Source: Actinomadura rubteroloni (GTDB taxonomy: Bacteria; Actinomycetota; Actinomycetes; Streptosporangiales; Streptosporangiaceae). From it: 64,000 nt of DNA. Positions within the stretch are counted from its first letter, which is position 1, and each line of letters begins with the position of its first letter. The notes beneath the pieces were generated by a model. It had not been told where the DNA came from. It made no database searches and saw only the letters and a list, made by a program, of their open reading frames with translations. Position numbers and translations under genes: made by a program. Location of the stretch: positions 558,001-622,000 of the forward strand of contig NZ_MTBP01000001.1 in NCBI RefSeq assembly GCF_002911665.1, given 5' to 3'. Of this stretch, positions 39,525-47,667 are shown one piece after another.

Positions 39525-40379
39525 TCAGGCGGTTCTGGTCTCGACCACCAGTTCGTCCTGCGCCAGCTCCAGCGTCACCGCGACGCGGCCGAGTTCGCCG
39601 AGGTCGTCCACGTGCGTGCCGCCGCAGGGCAGCCGCGCCACGCCGTCGGGCAGGTCGCAGCGCCACGTCCGGGGCGCGGTCAATTCCGCGTTCGGCGCCT
39701 CGACCGCCACCGGAGCGCCGGACGCGATCCAGCCCGCGAGCAGGGACTCCATGTGCCCGGCGACGTCGGGCAGCGCGTCGGCGAGGCCCTCTGTCGTGAA
39801 GCCCTTCCGGCGCAGGGAGCGGCCGAGGCGGTAGGTGTCGACGCTGCCGCCGGGGACGATCCGGGACCGGGTGATCGCGAGCCGGTCGAAGTCGGGACGG
39901 CCGAGACCGTCCGGCGGCGCGTCCTTGCGCCACCGGCCGGCGAGCGCGGCGTTCAGCGCGAGCGCGGTCAGGTGGCAGGCGGTGTGGCCGGCGGAGAACG
40001 CGCGGCGGCGGTCGCCGTCCACCATCAGCCGGATCTCCGCGCCCTGCGGCACGCGCCGCTCGACCACGTGGACGACGAGCCAGTGCCAGTCCGGATCGCC
40101 GCGCTTGACCGGGATGTCCGCGCCGACCAGGACCTCGCCGCCCGTCGCCGGGACCGCTCCCGTCACCGAGTCCACGACCTTCAGCTCCAGGCCGTCGCTC
40201 TGGAGCAGGCCGACGTCGCCGGGCTGGTCGGGCCAGAACGGGTCCAGCGGGTGGAAGGGGGTCTCGTCCACGACGATGCCGCGCCCGCCGTCCACCGGCA
40301 GGCATGCCACCACGGTGGACCAGCCCGTCATCGCACCGGCCGGGAAGGTCACCCGCGTCGATCCCTGGATCTCCCCCAC
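39525..40379 (-). CDS. AlaX-like alanyl-tRNA editing protein
   Basis: The 284-residue product is a free-standing editing domain related to alanyl-tRNA synthetase. The zinc-binding HxxxH motif is in SAGHTACHLTALALNAALAG and the second pair in LPCGGTHVDDLGELG. The N-terminal domain is the beta-barrel seen in AlaX-M/L. It would hydrolyse Ser-tRNA(Ala) or related mischarged tRNA. The start GTG 40379 has a weak ribosome site, so an internal ATG near residue 17 is possible. It is convergent with the HxlR gene, which ends 4 bp away. Confidence 0.85.
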   Translation of the reverse strand: MGEIQGSTRVTFPAGAMTGWSTVVACLPVDGGRGIVVDETPFHPLDPFWPDQPGDVGLLQSDGLELKVVDSVTGAVPATGGEVLVGADIPVKRGDPDWHWLVVHVVERRVPQGAEIRLMVDGDRRRAFSAGHTACHLTALALNAALAGRWRKDAPPDGLGRPDFDRLAITRSRIVPGGSVDTYRLGRSLRRKGFTTEGLADALPDVAGHMESLLAGWIASGAPVAVEAPNAELTAPRTWRCDLPDGVARLPCGGTHVDDLGELGRVAVTLELAQDELVVETRTA

Positions 40380-40428
40380 CCGTTCGACGCTAGCAGCCCG
40401 TCTCGCGCCGTTTCGGCAGGACCTCCCG

Positions 40429-41451
40429 TCATGCTCCGGCGAGCCGGGCGGCCTCCCGTCCGGCGGCGGGGTTCAGCCGCCGTCCGCGCGATCCGTCCAG
40501 CTTGGCGCGCAGATGCTCACCGACCGTGATCGGCTCGTAGGCGACGGGACGGTCGTCGGTCACGCAGCCCGGCAGGCACGCGATGACCGCGTCGACGTCG
40601 CCGTCGTGGAAGTAGGCCGCCGAGCGGCGCGGGACGAGCCGTCCGCCGACGCGCGGCGGCGCGACGCGGTGCATCGTGGAGATCCACTGGTCGTTCGTCC
40701 AGCGGGCGAGGGCGTCGCCGAGGTTGACGAGCAGGCCGTCCGCGCGCGGCATCACCGGATGCCAGCGGCCGTCGAGATGGATCTCCAGGCCCGGCACCGG
40801 GTCCGCCCACAGGACCGTCACCATGCCGTAGTCGGTGTGCGCGCCCATGCCCTCCTGGTCCGGTTCCAGCTCCACGTCGGCGGACGGCAGCCGGTAGTTG
40901 TTCATCCGCAGCACGTCCACGGGATGACGGTCGAACGCCGCGAAATAGTCCTCGCCGAGGCCGAGCGCGCGGCCGAAGATCCGCATCATGACGCGGGCGA
41001 CGGCCCCGGCCTCGGCGAACCAGCGCGTCGTGGCGGCCTCGAAGCCGGGGATCTCCGCAGGGAAGACGTTGGGCGCGTAGTCGTCGGCGGGCAGGTCCGC
41101 GCCGGGGAAGTCCGCCGCCGACGTGCCGATGTTCATCGCCTCGAACAGGTCGGCGGCGCTCGCCAGGCCGAGGCTGCCGCGCAGCGCCTCGGACTTCGGC
41201 GGGCTGTAGCCCCGGTTGACGCCCGGCGGGCAGCGGTAGGCGTTCTTCACGTCGAGGTCGAGGGCGAAGAAGGCGTCCATGGCCCGCGTGAAGGCGCTCA
41301 GCGCGTCCGGATCCGCGCCGTGCCCGACGACCTGCATGAACCCGACCTCGCGCGCGGCCCGGTCCACCTGCCGGGCGATCTCGTCGCGTCCGTCGTCGCC
41401 GGGAGCGCGGAAGGCCGACACGTCGATGGTCGGGACGGTCAGTTCACGCAT
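40429..41451 (-). CDS. 2-oxoglutarate/Fe(II) oxygenase of the isopenicillin-N-synthase family (second copy)
   Basis: The 340-residue double-stranded beta-helix enzyme opens with ELTVPTIDVSAFRAPG and has all metal and cosubstrate motifs: HTDYGMVTVLW (H-x-D), STMHRVAPP (distal His) and RRSAAYF (R-x-S, 2-oxoglutarate carboxylate). LRMNNYRLP is the usual Asn-x-Tyr strand. It should hydroxylate or demethylate a small molecule. ATG 41451 has a perfect AAGGAGGA site and overlaps the deaminase stop by 13 nt. It is the last gene of a four-gene operon with a nucleobase permease, so its substrate is probably purine- or pyrimidine-like. Confidence 0.88.
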   Translation of the reverse strand: MRELTVPTIDVSAFRAPGDDGRDEIARQVDRAAREVGFMQVVGHGADPDALSAFTRAMDAFFALDLDVKNAYRCPPGVNRGYSPPKSEALRGSLGLASAADLFEAMNIGTSAADFPGADLPADDYAPNVFPAEIPGFEAATTRWFAEAGAVARVMMRIFGRALGLGEDYFAAFDRHPVDVLRMNNYRLPSADVELEPDQEGMGAHTDYGMVTVLWADPVPGLEIHLDGRWHPVMPRADGLLVNLGDALARWTNDQWISTMHRVAPPRVGGRLVPRRSAAYFHDGDVDAVIACLPGCVTDDRPVAYEPITVGEHLRAKLDGSRGRRLNPAAGREAARLAGA

Positions 41452-42464
41452 GGGTCCTCCTTCAGTACGGCGTCCACGCGGGCGCGCAGGGCCGCGCGGT
41501 CGGTGTCGTCGAGCCAGCAGGCGTCCACGGCGTGGCCGAGCATCCGGCGCAGCGGCGCGGGGTCGAAGCCCAGCGCCGGGCCGAGGACGCGCAGGTCGTG
41601 GGTGGGGTCGGTGCCGAACATCGGCGGGTCGTCGGAGTCGATCGTGACGGCGAGCCCCGCGTCGAGCATCTCCACGATGCGCCGGTGCGTGCCGTCGCCG
41701 CTGCCGGAGTAGCGGCCGATGTCGGAGCTGACGGGCGTGCACGTGAACGGAACGCCCTCGTCGCGGCAGCGCGCGGTCATCTCCGCGTCGGTGACGACGT
41801 GGTAGCCGTGGTCGACGCGGGTGCAGCCGAGGTCGTCCAGCAGCGTGCGGATGTTGGCCGGCGGGCCGGACTCCGAGTGCGCCGTGCGGTGCAGTCCGGC
41901 GCGTCCGGCCAGCGCGAACGCCGCGCGGAACCGCTCGGGCGGGCCGTTGACCTCCGCGTAGTCCAGGCCGATGCCGATGACGTGCTCGTCGCGGTGCTCG
42001 ATGACGGTCTCGACGAGCCGCCGGCTCTCCTCGGCGTCGCGCTCGCGGTCGAGGGCCACGATGAGGCGGCAGACGACGCCGTGGTCGGTCTCGGCGTCGC
42101 GCAGCCCGCGCACCACGCCGTCCAGCATGACGGGGTAGGGCGTGTGCGGATGCGCGGGCGGGGACAGGAACATCTCGCGGTAGAGCACGTTGTGGCGGGC
42201 CGCGAGCGCCAGGGTCTCGTAGGTGACGCGGTGGAAGTCGTCGGCGTCCCGGACGACCTCGCCGACCGTGTCGTAGACGCGCAGGAACGCGTCGAGGTCG
42301 GCGTGGGCGTCGATGTCGTAGACGCCCCGGCCCGCGGGCAGCGGGACGCCGTGCTTGCGCGCCAGGTCCACGACGGTGTCCGGCGCGACCGAGCCCGTCA
42401 GGTGCAGGTGCAGGCTGATCTTCGGGATCCGCGCGGCGAAGGCGTCGTACTCGGCGGGCGTCAT
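41439..42464 (-). CDS. Adenosine-deaminase-family enzyme with altered active-site motif
   Basis: The 341-residue TIM-barrel amidohydrolase has the metal site HLHLTGSVAPDTVV at the start, GIGLDYAEVNGPPERF, TRVDHGYHVVTDAEM and the catalytic Asp pair in TIDSDDPPMFGTDPTHDL. The canonical H-A-G-E motif is replaced by H-S-E-S, with the Glu one position earlier or after a one-residue deletion. It should deaminate an adenine-like compound, possibly not adenosine itself. ATG 42464 overlaps the stop of the first oxygenase gene (ATGA). It sits between two oxygenase genes in one operon. Confidence 0.85.
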   Translation of the reverse strand: MTPAEYDAFAARIPKISLHLHLTGSVAPDTVVDLARKHGVPLPAGRGVYDIDAHADLDAFLRVYDTVGEVVRDADDFHRVTYETLALAARHNVLYREMFLSPPAHPHTPYPVMLDGVVRGLRDAETDHGVVCRLIVALDRERDAEESRRLVETVIEHRDEHVIGIGLDYAEVNGPPERFRAAFALAGRAGLHRTAHSESGPPANIRTLLDDLGCTRVDHGYHVVTDAEMTARCRDEGVPFTCTPVSSDIGRYSGSGDGTHRRIVEMLDAGLAVTIDSDDPPMFGTDPTHDLRVLGPALGFDPAPLRRMLGHAVDACWLDDTDRAALRARVDAVLKEDPCVN

Positions 42465-43405
42465 GCGACGGTCGCCGCGTCGGCGCGTTCGCGCAGGTAG
42501 GAGGCGACGGTCACGGGCGGGTAGGTCCGCTCGCCGCCCGGCAGGGGTTCGACCACGGTGTCCACGTCGGCCTCCAGGAACAGGATGAGCGAGATCAGCT
42601 CCTCGTCCGGCGCGCGGTCGGACGGCGGCAGCACGCGGTGCCGGGTGGAGCGCCAGCGGTCGCCGGTCCAGCGGGCCATGAGGTCGCCGATGTTGACGGT
42701 CAGGGCGTTCTCGACGTGCGGCGCGTCCTCCCACCGGCCGTCGGCGGTCAGCACCTGGAGGCCGCCGTAGCCGACCTGCCGGTCGAGGATCGTCAGGACG
42801 CCCCAGTCGGTGTGCGGGGCGATGCGGAACTGGCCGTCGCGGGCCGGGCCGGTCTCGCTGAGCGGCGGGTAGCGGTTCAGGTTGAGGTTGAACGGGGACC
42901 GTCGCGTGCGGTCGACGAACCAGGAGCGTTCCAGGCCGAGCGCCACGGCGCACATTTCGAGCAGGTCGGTGTAGACGGTCCAGATCGCCGCCTCGTACGC
43001 CTCGCAGAGGGTGCGCAGCTCGGGCACTTCCACGGGCCAGACGTTGCGGGCGAACCAGGCGTCGTCCACGTCCGGGTCGCCGGTGCGGAACGCGCGGCCG
43101 GTCGTGAAGCTCTCCTTGAGGTCGGCGCGCGTCCGGTCCGCTTCGGCGCCGTAGTAGGCGTTGGCCTCGCGGCCGGGCGGGACCCAGCCGCGTCCGCCGA
43201 CGGCCGTGGCGTACGCGGCCTTCCGGTCGGCGGGCAGGTGGAAGAAGCGCCGGGCGGCGGCGCGGACGTCCGCCGCGAGCGCTTGGTCGACGCCGTGGCC
43301 GTCGACCAGGAGGAAGCCCGATTCCCGGAGAGCCTTGTCCAGCTCCACGGCCAGGGAAGTGTCACCGTCGCGCCAGCGGCGCAGGTCGATGAGCGGGATG
43401 TTCAC
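42461..43405 (-). CDS. Isopenicillin-N-synthase-family non-heme iron oxygenase lacking the R-x-S arginine (first copy)
   Basis: The 314-residue product has the iron ligands HTDWGVLTILDR (H-x-D) and STRHRVLPP (His), and the strand NLNLNRYPPL. Where other members have R-x-S for binding 2-oxoglutarate, this protein reads EELISLILFL, with Leu in place of Arg. Either another residue binds the cosubstrate or a different cosubstrate is used. GTG 43405 overlaps the permease stop (GTGA). The protein shares only the family framework with the other oxygenase of the operon, so two distinct oxidation steps are likely. Confidence 0.87.
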   Translation of the reverse strand: MNIPLIDLRRWRDGDTSLAVELDKALRESGFLLVDGHGVDQALAADVRAAARRFFHLPADRKAAYATAVGGRGWVPPGREANAYYGAEADRTRADLKESFTTGRAFRTGDPDVDDAWFARNVWPVEVPELRTLCEAYEAAIWTVYTDLLEMCAVALGLERSWFVDRTRRSPFNLNLNRYPPLSETGPARDGQFRIAPHTDWGVLTILDRQVGYGGLQVLTADGRWEDAPHVENALTVNIGDLMARWTGDRWRSTRHRVLPPSDRAPDEELISLILFLEADVDTVVEPLPGGERTYPPVTVASYLRERADAATVA

Positions 43406-44793
43406 GCGGTCGTCCCTTCGGTCGCGGCCCGGACGCTCGTCCGGGCCAGCAGGAGGTAGAGCCCGCCGCCGACCAGGAGGCCGGCCGGGACGCTGAGGTC
43501 GAGACCGCCCGCCGCCTTCGCCAGCGGGCCGACGTACACGCTCGTGTTGATCCACAGCGCGGCGGCGGCCATGCCGCCGAGCTGCGCGAGGATGCCGTGC
43601 CGGTTCCAGGGCCGTCCGCCGTGCAGGTCGGCGGAGTCGTACCGCGCGCGGCGCAGGACGAGATCGGTCACGAAGATCGCCGCCCAGGGCGCGAACCAGA
43701 TGATCATGAACAGCAGGAAGTCGCTCAGGACCGTGTTGAAGTCGCCGGAGTAGACGACGGCGAGGCCGATCGCGGCGCAGATGACACCGTCCAGCACGAC
43801 CGCCTGCCAGCGGCCGATCGGGACCCCGAGCGCCTGGAGCGTCACGCCCGACGAGTACAGGTCGATCGCGTTGAGCGCCGTCATCTGCGCGATCACGAAG
43901 ACCAGGTACGGGACGGCGAACCACAGCGGGTAGGCGTTCGGCAGCCCGCTGACCGGGTCGTTCGCCGCCGGGACGACCAGCGCCGCGCACGCGCCGACGA
44001 CCATCAGCAGCATCTGCGGGACCGCGCCGCCGAGCGTGACGGCGGCCACGATGCCCCGCTTGCTGGTGTCCTTCGGGAGGTAGCGGGAGTAGTCGGGCGC
44101 GTTGGCCGTCCAGCCGAGACCCGACCCGCTCGCCGTCAGCGCGACGCCGCCGAGGAACGCGACCCACCCGGCGGGCGCGGTCGCGGCGTGGTCGAGACGG
44201 CCGGCCGTCAGCCAGGCGAGCACGCAGAACAGCGCGGCGAACGGCACGACCAGCAGGTGCAGCGCCCGGGTGATCGCCGCGTGGCCGATCAGCGGCAGGA
44301 CGCTCTGCACGACGGCCAGCGCGAGGACCAGAGCGGCCTTGCCCGGCCCGTTGACGTGGACGCCCGCGAGGTCCAGCAGCGCCGTCGCCGCGAGGGCCAT
44401 CAGGACCAGGTCCAGCACCTCGTAGCCGACCTGCATCGTCCAGTTGAACAGGGCGATCGGGCGGTTGCCGTGGTGGCCGAACGCGGCGCGGCTGACGGCG
44501 AACGTGGTCGTCCCCGCCGCCGGGCCGGCGAGGCTGGCGACGCCCGTGACGAGCCAGGTCAGATTGCCGAGGACGATCGCCAGCAGGCACTGCCACCAGT
44601 TGAGCCCGAAGGAGACGAGCAGCGCGCCGTACACGACGACCTGGACGTTGAGGACGACGCCCGTCCACAGGAACCCCAGGTGGCGGGGCCTGCCGTGGCG
44701 CTCGTCGTCGGGGACGCGCTCGATTCCGCGCTTCTCGATGCCGGATCTGGACGGCGGCGGAACGGCGACCGGTTCATCGGATACAGAGACCAT
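43402..44793 (-). CDS. NCS1-family nucleobase permease
   Basis: The 463-residue protein has about 12 membrane helices. The N-terminal tail with GIEKRGIERVPDDER leads into GFLWTGVVLNVQVVVYGALL, and helix 3 region SRAAFGHHGNRPIALFNWTM and the TANAPDYSRYLPKD loop are typical of purine-cytosine permeases (NCS1). It would import purines, cytosine, allantoin or related compounds by cation symport. ATG 44793 has AGGAG at 8 nt. It is the first gene of the operon and is divergent from the XRE-cupin regulator; a 17-bp palindrome lies between them. Confidence 0.9.
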   Translation of the reverse strand: MVSVSDEPVAVPPPSRSGIEKRGIERVPDDERHGRPRHLGFLWTGVVLNVQVVVYGALLVSFGLNWWQCLLAIVLGNLTWLVTGVASLAGPAAGTTTFAVSRAAFGHHGNRPIALFNWTMQVGYEVLDLVLMALAATALLDLAGVHVNGPGKAALVLALAVVQSVLPLIGHAAITRALHLLVVPFAALFCVLAWLTAGRLDHAATAPAGWVAFLGGVALTASGSGLGWTANAPDYSRYLPKDTSKRGIVAAVTLGGAVPQMLLMVVGACAALVVPAANDPVSGLPNAYPLWFAVPYLVFVIAQMTALNAIDLYSSGVTLQALGVPIGRWQAVVLDGVICAAIGLAVVYSGDFNTVLSDFLLFMIIWFAPWAAIFVTDLVLRRARYDSADLHGGRPWNRHGILAQLGGMAAAALWINTSVYVGPLAKAAGGLDLSVPAGLLVGGGLYLLLARTSVRAATEGTTA

Positions 44794-44824
44794 CGGGCAT
44801 ACTCCTGGACAAGCGACCCCACCT

Positions 44825-44841
44825 GATTGCTGACAGCAATC
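44825..44841. promoter_or_regulatory. Palindromic operator of the nucleobase operon
   Basis: GATTGCT (44825-44831) and AGCAATC (44835-44841) form a perfect inverted repeat around GAC, 31 bp upstream of the permease start. It is the most symmetrical element in the 104-bp divergent gap and is the best candidate site for the XRE-cupin regulator. Confidence 0.7.
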
Positions 44842-44897
44842 AAGGTGAGTCATGCGATCGCCGATGACAATCGTTTCTTGTAAAGGTTGTGTGAACT

Positions 44898-45488
44898 GTG
44901 GAGCCGAGCGCGGGCAACGAGGCCGCCCTGAACGCCCGGATCGGCTCCTCCATCCGTCGACTCCGTGAGAAGTCGGGGCTATCGATGCGGGAGCTGGCGC
45001 GGCGGGCCGGGATCAGCCAGCCGTTCCTCAGCCAGATCGAACGCGGCGCCAGCGCGCCGTCGATGGTGACGATCTACCGGCTGGCCGAGGCGCTCGACGT
45101 ACTGCCCGGCGCGCTGCTCCCCGCGCCCGGGACGGCGTCGGTGCAGGTCGTCCGGGCGTCCGAGGGCCGGATGCTGCCGGTGTCGGGCGAGCCGAACAGC
45201 GCGGCGGGACGCGCGCTGCTGATGCGTCCCGACACCACGCTCGAAGTGATGGAGTACCTCATCGAGCCGGGCCAGTACCTGGAGGAATGGTTCAGCCTGC
45301 GCGGCGACCTTGCCGTGTACGTGGTGACGGGGCAGCTCGACGTCGAGGTGGAGGGCGCGGGCACCTGGCGCCTCGGCCCCCGCGACATGATCTCCCACAA
45401 CGCCGAGCTGCGGCACCGCTGGTTCCTCGTCGGCGACGAGCCCGCGCACGTGATCCTCGCGGTCGTGCACCCGTCCGACGGCCAGTGA
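44898..45488 (+). CDS. XRE family regulator with C-terminal cupin domain
   Basis: The 196-residue product has an N-terminal helix-turn-helix (LREKSGLSMRELARRAGISQ, then FLSQIERGASAPSMVTIYRL) and a C-terminal cupin with GRALLMRPDTTLEVMEYLIE, YVVTGQLDVEVEGAGTWRLG and HRWFLVGDEPAHVILAVVHP. Regulators of this type bind a small ligand in the cupin pocket. The GTG at 44898 has no strong ribosome site. It is divergent from the permease-oxygenase-deaminase operon and so is its likely regulator, probably sensing the imported base or a breakdown product. Confidence 0.9.
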   Translation: MEPSAGNEAALNARIGSSIRRLREKSGLSMRELARRAGISQPFLSQIERGASAPSMVTIYRLAEALDVLPGALLPAPGTASVQVVRASEGRMLPVSGEPNSAAGRALLMRPDTTLEVMEYLIEPGQYLEEWFSLRGDLAVYVVTGQLDVEVEGAGTWRLGPRDMISHNAELRHRWFLVGDEPAHVILAVVHPSDGQ

Positions 45489-45520
45489 ACCCCCCGGCTT
45501 GCTAGGGTGTTCAGCGCTCT

Positions 45521-45610
45521 GGAGGCTTCGCATAGTGGACGAGTGCGACGGTCTTGAAAACCGTTGAATCGGTAGCCCCGGTTCCGTGGGTTCGAATCCC
45601 ACAGCCTCCG
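45521..45610 (+). tRNA. tRNA-Ser (anticodon UGA)
   Basis: The acceptor arms GGAGGCT (45521-45527) and AGCCTCC (45603-45609) pair fully, with G at 45610 as discriminator. The anticodon stem-loop ACGGT-CTTGAAA-ACCGT gives anticodon TGA. A long variable arm follows, as expected for serine, and the T arm GTGGG-TTCGAAT-CCCAC is intact. CCA is not encoded. The length is 90 nt. Confidence 0.95.
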
Positions 45611-45622
45611 CTCACCGCCGGA

Positions 45623-45931
45623 TCAGTCGGGCCGCAACGCCCGGACCGCCGCATCGGCATCACCACCGAAGTACGTCTGGACGACGGCGTGCAGGATCGC
45701 GCGGGCGTACGGGCTTCGTCCCGCGTCCGGCGGCGGCGCCATCGGGAAGCCGCCCGGGTCGAGCAGGCGGTGGATCTCGTCCGCGTGGTAGCGGCGGTGC
45801 CCGGACGGCAGCGTGACCGGACGCAATGTTCCGGTCTTGGCCCAGCGCGTGACGGTCTTCGGATCCACGCGGAGCAACTGCGCTACTTCGGCCGGCGTGT
45901 AAAGGATCGGCTGTTCCGGCTTCTCGGTCAT
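45623..45931 (-). CDS. BldC-like MerR-fold regulator
   Basis: The 102-residue product contains LYTPAEVAQLLRVDPKTVTR followed by WAKTGTLRPVTLPSGHRRYH and ADEIHRLLDPGG. This is the compact MerR-type domain of BldC family proteins, which act as developmental regulators by cooperative DNA binding in Streptomyces. The C-terminal 35 residues are an added tail. ATG 45931 is preceded by GGAAAG; ATG 45952 would overlap the upstream stop as ATGA and is the alternative. It lies just downstream of tRNA-Ser, on the opposite strand. Confidence 0.85.
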   Translation of the reverse strand: MTEKPEQPILYTPAEVAQLLRVDPKTVTRWAKTGTLRPVTLPSGHRRYHADEIHRLLDPGGFPMAPPPDAGRSPYARAILHAVVQTYFGGDADAAVRALRPD

Positions 45932-45948
45932 GGTGGCTTTCCGGATCG

Positions 45949-46185
45949 TCATCCGCTGTTGCGGTGAATGTGGGCGGGGACGTTCGTTCGGCGCGCCTTC
46001 TCGTCCTCGTGCCTCATGAGGGCGATGACGCCGTCGCGGTCGGCGGCGACCACGACGTACAGGAGTCCTGCCTGCTCCTGGGCGTAGGTGAGCGGATGGC
46101 GCAGGACGCACCGCCACGTCCCGTCGCGGGCCGCGTACGGCTCGTTCCACCGTCCTTTCCGGGCGGACTCGTCTGTGGTTTCCAC
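45949..46185 (-). CDS. Small hypothetical protein, operon partner of the BldC-like gene
   Basis: The 78-residue product is charged and soluble: NEPYAARDGTWRCVLRHPLT, then AGLLYVVVAADRDGVIALMR and a basic tail. I do not recognise the family. GTG 46185 is supported by GGAGG at 9 nt. Its stop overlaps the possible upstream start (45952) of the BldC-like gene, so the two probably form one transcript. Confidence 0.6.
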   Translation of the reverse strand: METTDESARKGRWNEPYAARDGTWRCVLRHPLTYAQEQAGLLYVVVAADRDGVIALMRHEDEKARRTNVPAHIHRNSG

Positions 46186-46314
46186 GTTCGGACCTCCGTT
46201 TCACGAGACGTCCTCCAGCTTTGCGCCCGAACGGTTAGCGTGGGAGATGTTGACCCCCGTTGAGATGGTGAGCAATGATCCGCTCAACATCCGATCTCCG
46301 GTATTAGGTGGATC

Positions 46315-47667
46315 ATGACGACATTCCGGGATCTGCTGCGCCGGCTCATGACCGAGCAGAAACTGTCGGTGCGCGGGCTGGCGAAAAAGGCGAACTACGA
46401 CGCCGCGTACGTCTCCCGGGTCGTCAACGGGGTCTGGGACCCGTCGAGGCGATTCGCACGGCGGCTCGACGAAGTGCTCGGCGCGGACGGACGCCTGGCC
46501 GCGCTCGGCCCGCCGGAGGAGACCCCGGACGAAGTGCCGCCCGACGCCTGGACCCCGCACGAAGTCGTCGGTGAGGCGCGCCGGCTCGCCGACGCCGACC
46601 TCGCCGGGCCGGACCGCCGGTCCCGGCCGCGCCCGCGCGTCCTGAACGGCCCGGACCTCCTCGAACGGCTCGAACCCTGGATCACCCGGCCGGTGCCGGC
46701 GCCCGCCGCGCCGCGCGGCGCGATCGGCCCGGACGAGGTCGAGCGGATCGAGGCCGGCGCCCGGCTGCTGCACCGCTGGGAGACGCGCCACCGGCTCGGC
46801 GTGCGCTCCAAGGCGGTCGTCGGGCAGCTCGCCGAGGTCGTCGGCCTGCTCGCCGTCCCGCAGGACCCCGAGATCACCGGACGGCTGTTCATCGCGCTCG
46901 CGGAACTGGCCAAGGTCGCCGGGTCGATGGCGTTCGACGCCGGGCACCATCCGGTGGCGCAGGAGTACTACCGGCTCGCGGTCCGGGCCGCGCACGCGTC
47001 CGGCCTGCCGCGCGGGCGGCTGCTCGGCGCGCACGTCCTCGCCGCGCTGGCGCGGCAGCAGCTCGACCTCGACCAGCCCGGCGACGCGCTGGAGATCGTC
47101 CGGCTGGCGCTCGACGGGGCCGGGGCCGACGCGCCGCCGCAGGTGCGCGCGATGCTCCAGACGCGGCAGGCGTGGGCGTACGCCCGGACGGGCCGTGTGC
47201 AGGCGTACCACCGCGCGGCCGGGCTCGCCGAGGAGCAGTTCGACGCAGCCTCGGACGACGTCCCGTATTTCGCGCGGTCGTTCGATCGCGCCGAGCTGGT
47301 GGGCACGGTCGGCGCCGGGTACCGGCGTCTCGCGGCCGTGCAGGCCGCCTCCGGCCTGGATCACCGGGAGCTGACGGCACGTTCTGTCCGCCACATCTCC
47401 ACCGCGCTGGAGCTGCGCCGTCCGCAGCAGGCGCGCAACCGCGCGTTCGACCTGATCGGGCTCAGCCGGTCCTACCTGCTCGCCGGCGAGCGCGAACGAT
47501 CCGTCGCGGCGGTGCGGGACGCCGTGGCGATCTGTGACACGATCCGGTCCGGTCGCGCCGAGCGGCGGCTGATGGACTGGCACGCCGAGGCCGCGCCGTA
47601 CGCGGACGCGCCCGTCGTCGCCGCGATGCGCGCGGACCTCGCGGAGCGGAGCAGGGAGAGCGCATGA
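46315..47667 (+). CDS. XRE-type regulator with C-terminal TPR-like repeats
   Basis: The 450-residue product has an N-terminal helix-turn-helix (FRDLLRRLMTEQKLSVRGLA, NYDAAYVSRVVNGVWDPSRR) and a linker. A helical C-terminal region of about 300 residues follows, with tetratricopeptide-like pairs (AQEYYRLAVRAAHASGLPRG, ALARQQLDLDQPGDALEIVR). This is a common actinobacterial regulator layout whose ligands are mostly unknown. ATG 46315 has GGTGG upstream. The SLOG-like gene begins inside its stop (ATGA), so both proteins are made together and probably act together. Confidence 0.85.
   Translation: MTTFRDLLRRLMTEQKLSVRGLAKKANYDAAYVSRVVNGVWDPSRRFARRLDEVLGADGRLAALGPPEETPDEVPPDAWTPHEVVGEARRLADADLAGPDRRSRPRPRVLNGPDLLERLEPWITRPVPAPAAPRGAIGPDEVERIEAGARLLHRWETRHRLGVRSKAVVGQLAEVVGLLAVPQDPEITGRLFIALAELAKVAGSMAFDAGHHPVAQEYYRLAVRAAHASGLPRGRLLGAHVLAALARQQLDLDQPGDALEIVRLALDGAGADAPPQVRAMLQTRQAWAYARTGRVQAYHRAAGLAEEQFDAASDDVPYFARSFDRAELVGTVGAGYRRLAAVQAASGLDHRELTARSVRHISTALELRRPQQARNRAFDLIGLSRSYLLAGERERSVAAVRDAVAICDTIRSGRAERRLMDWHAEAAPYADAPVVAAMRADLAERSRESA

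Noticed and set aside
41439..42953. Longer start for the deaminase, giving 504 codons
   Set aside because: The extra N-terminal part is the oxygenase gene read in another frame. ATG 42464 with an ATGA overlap gives the normal family length.
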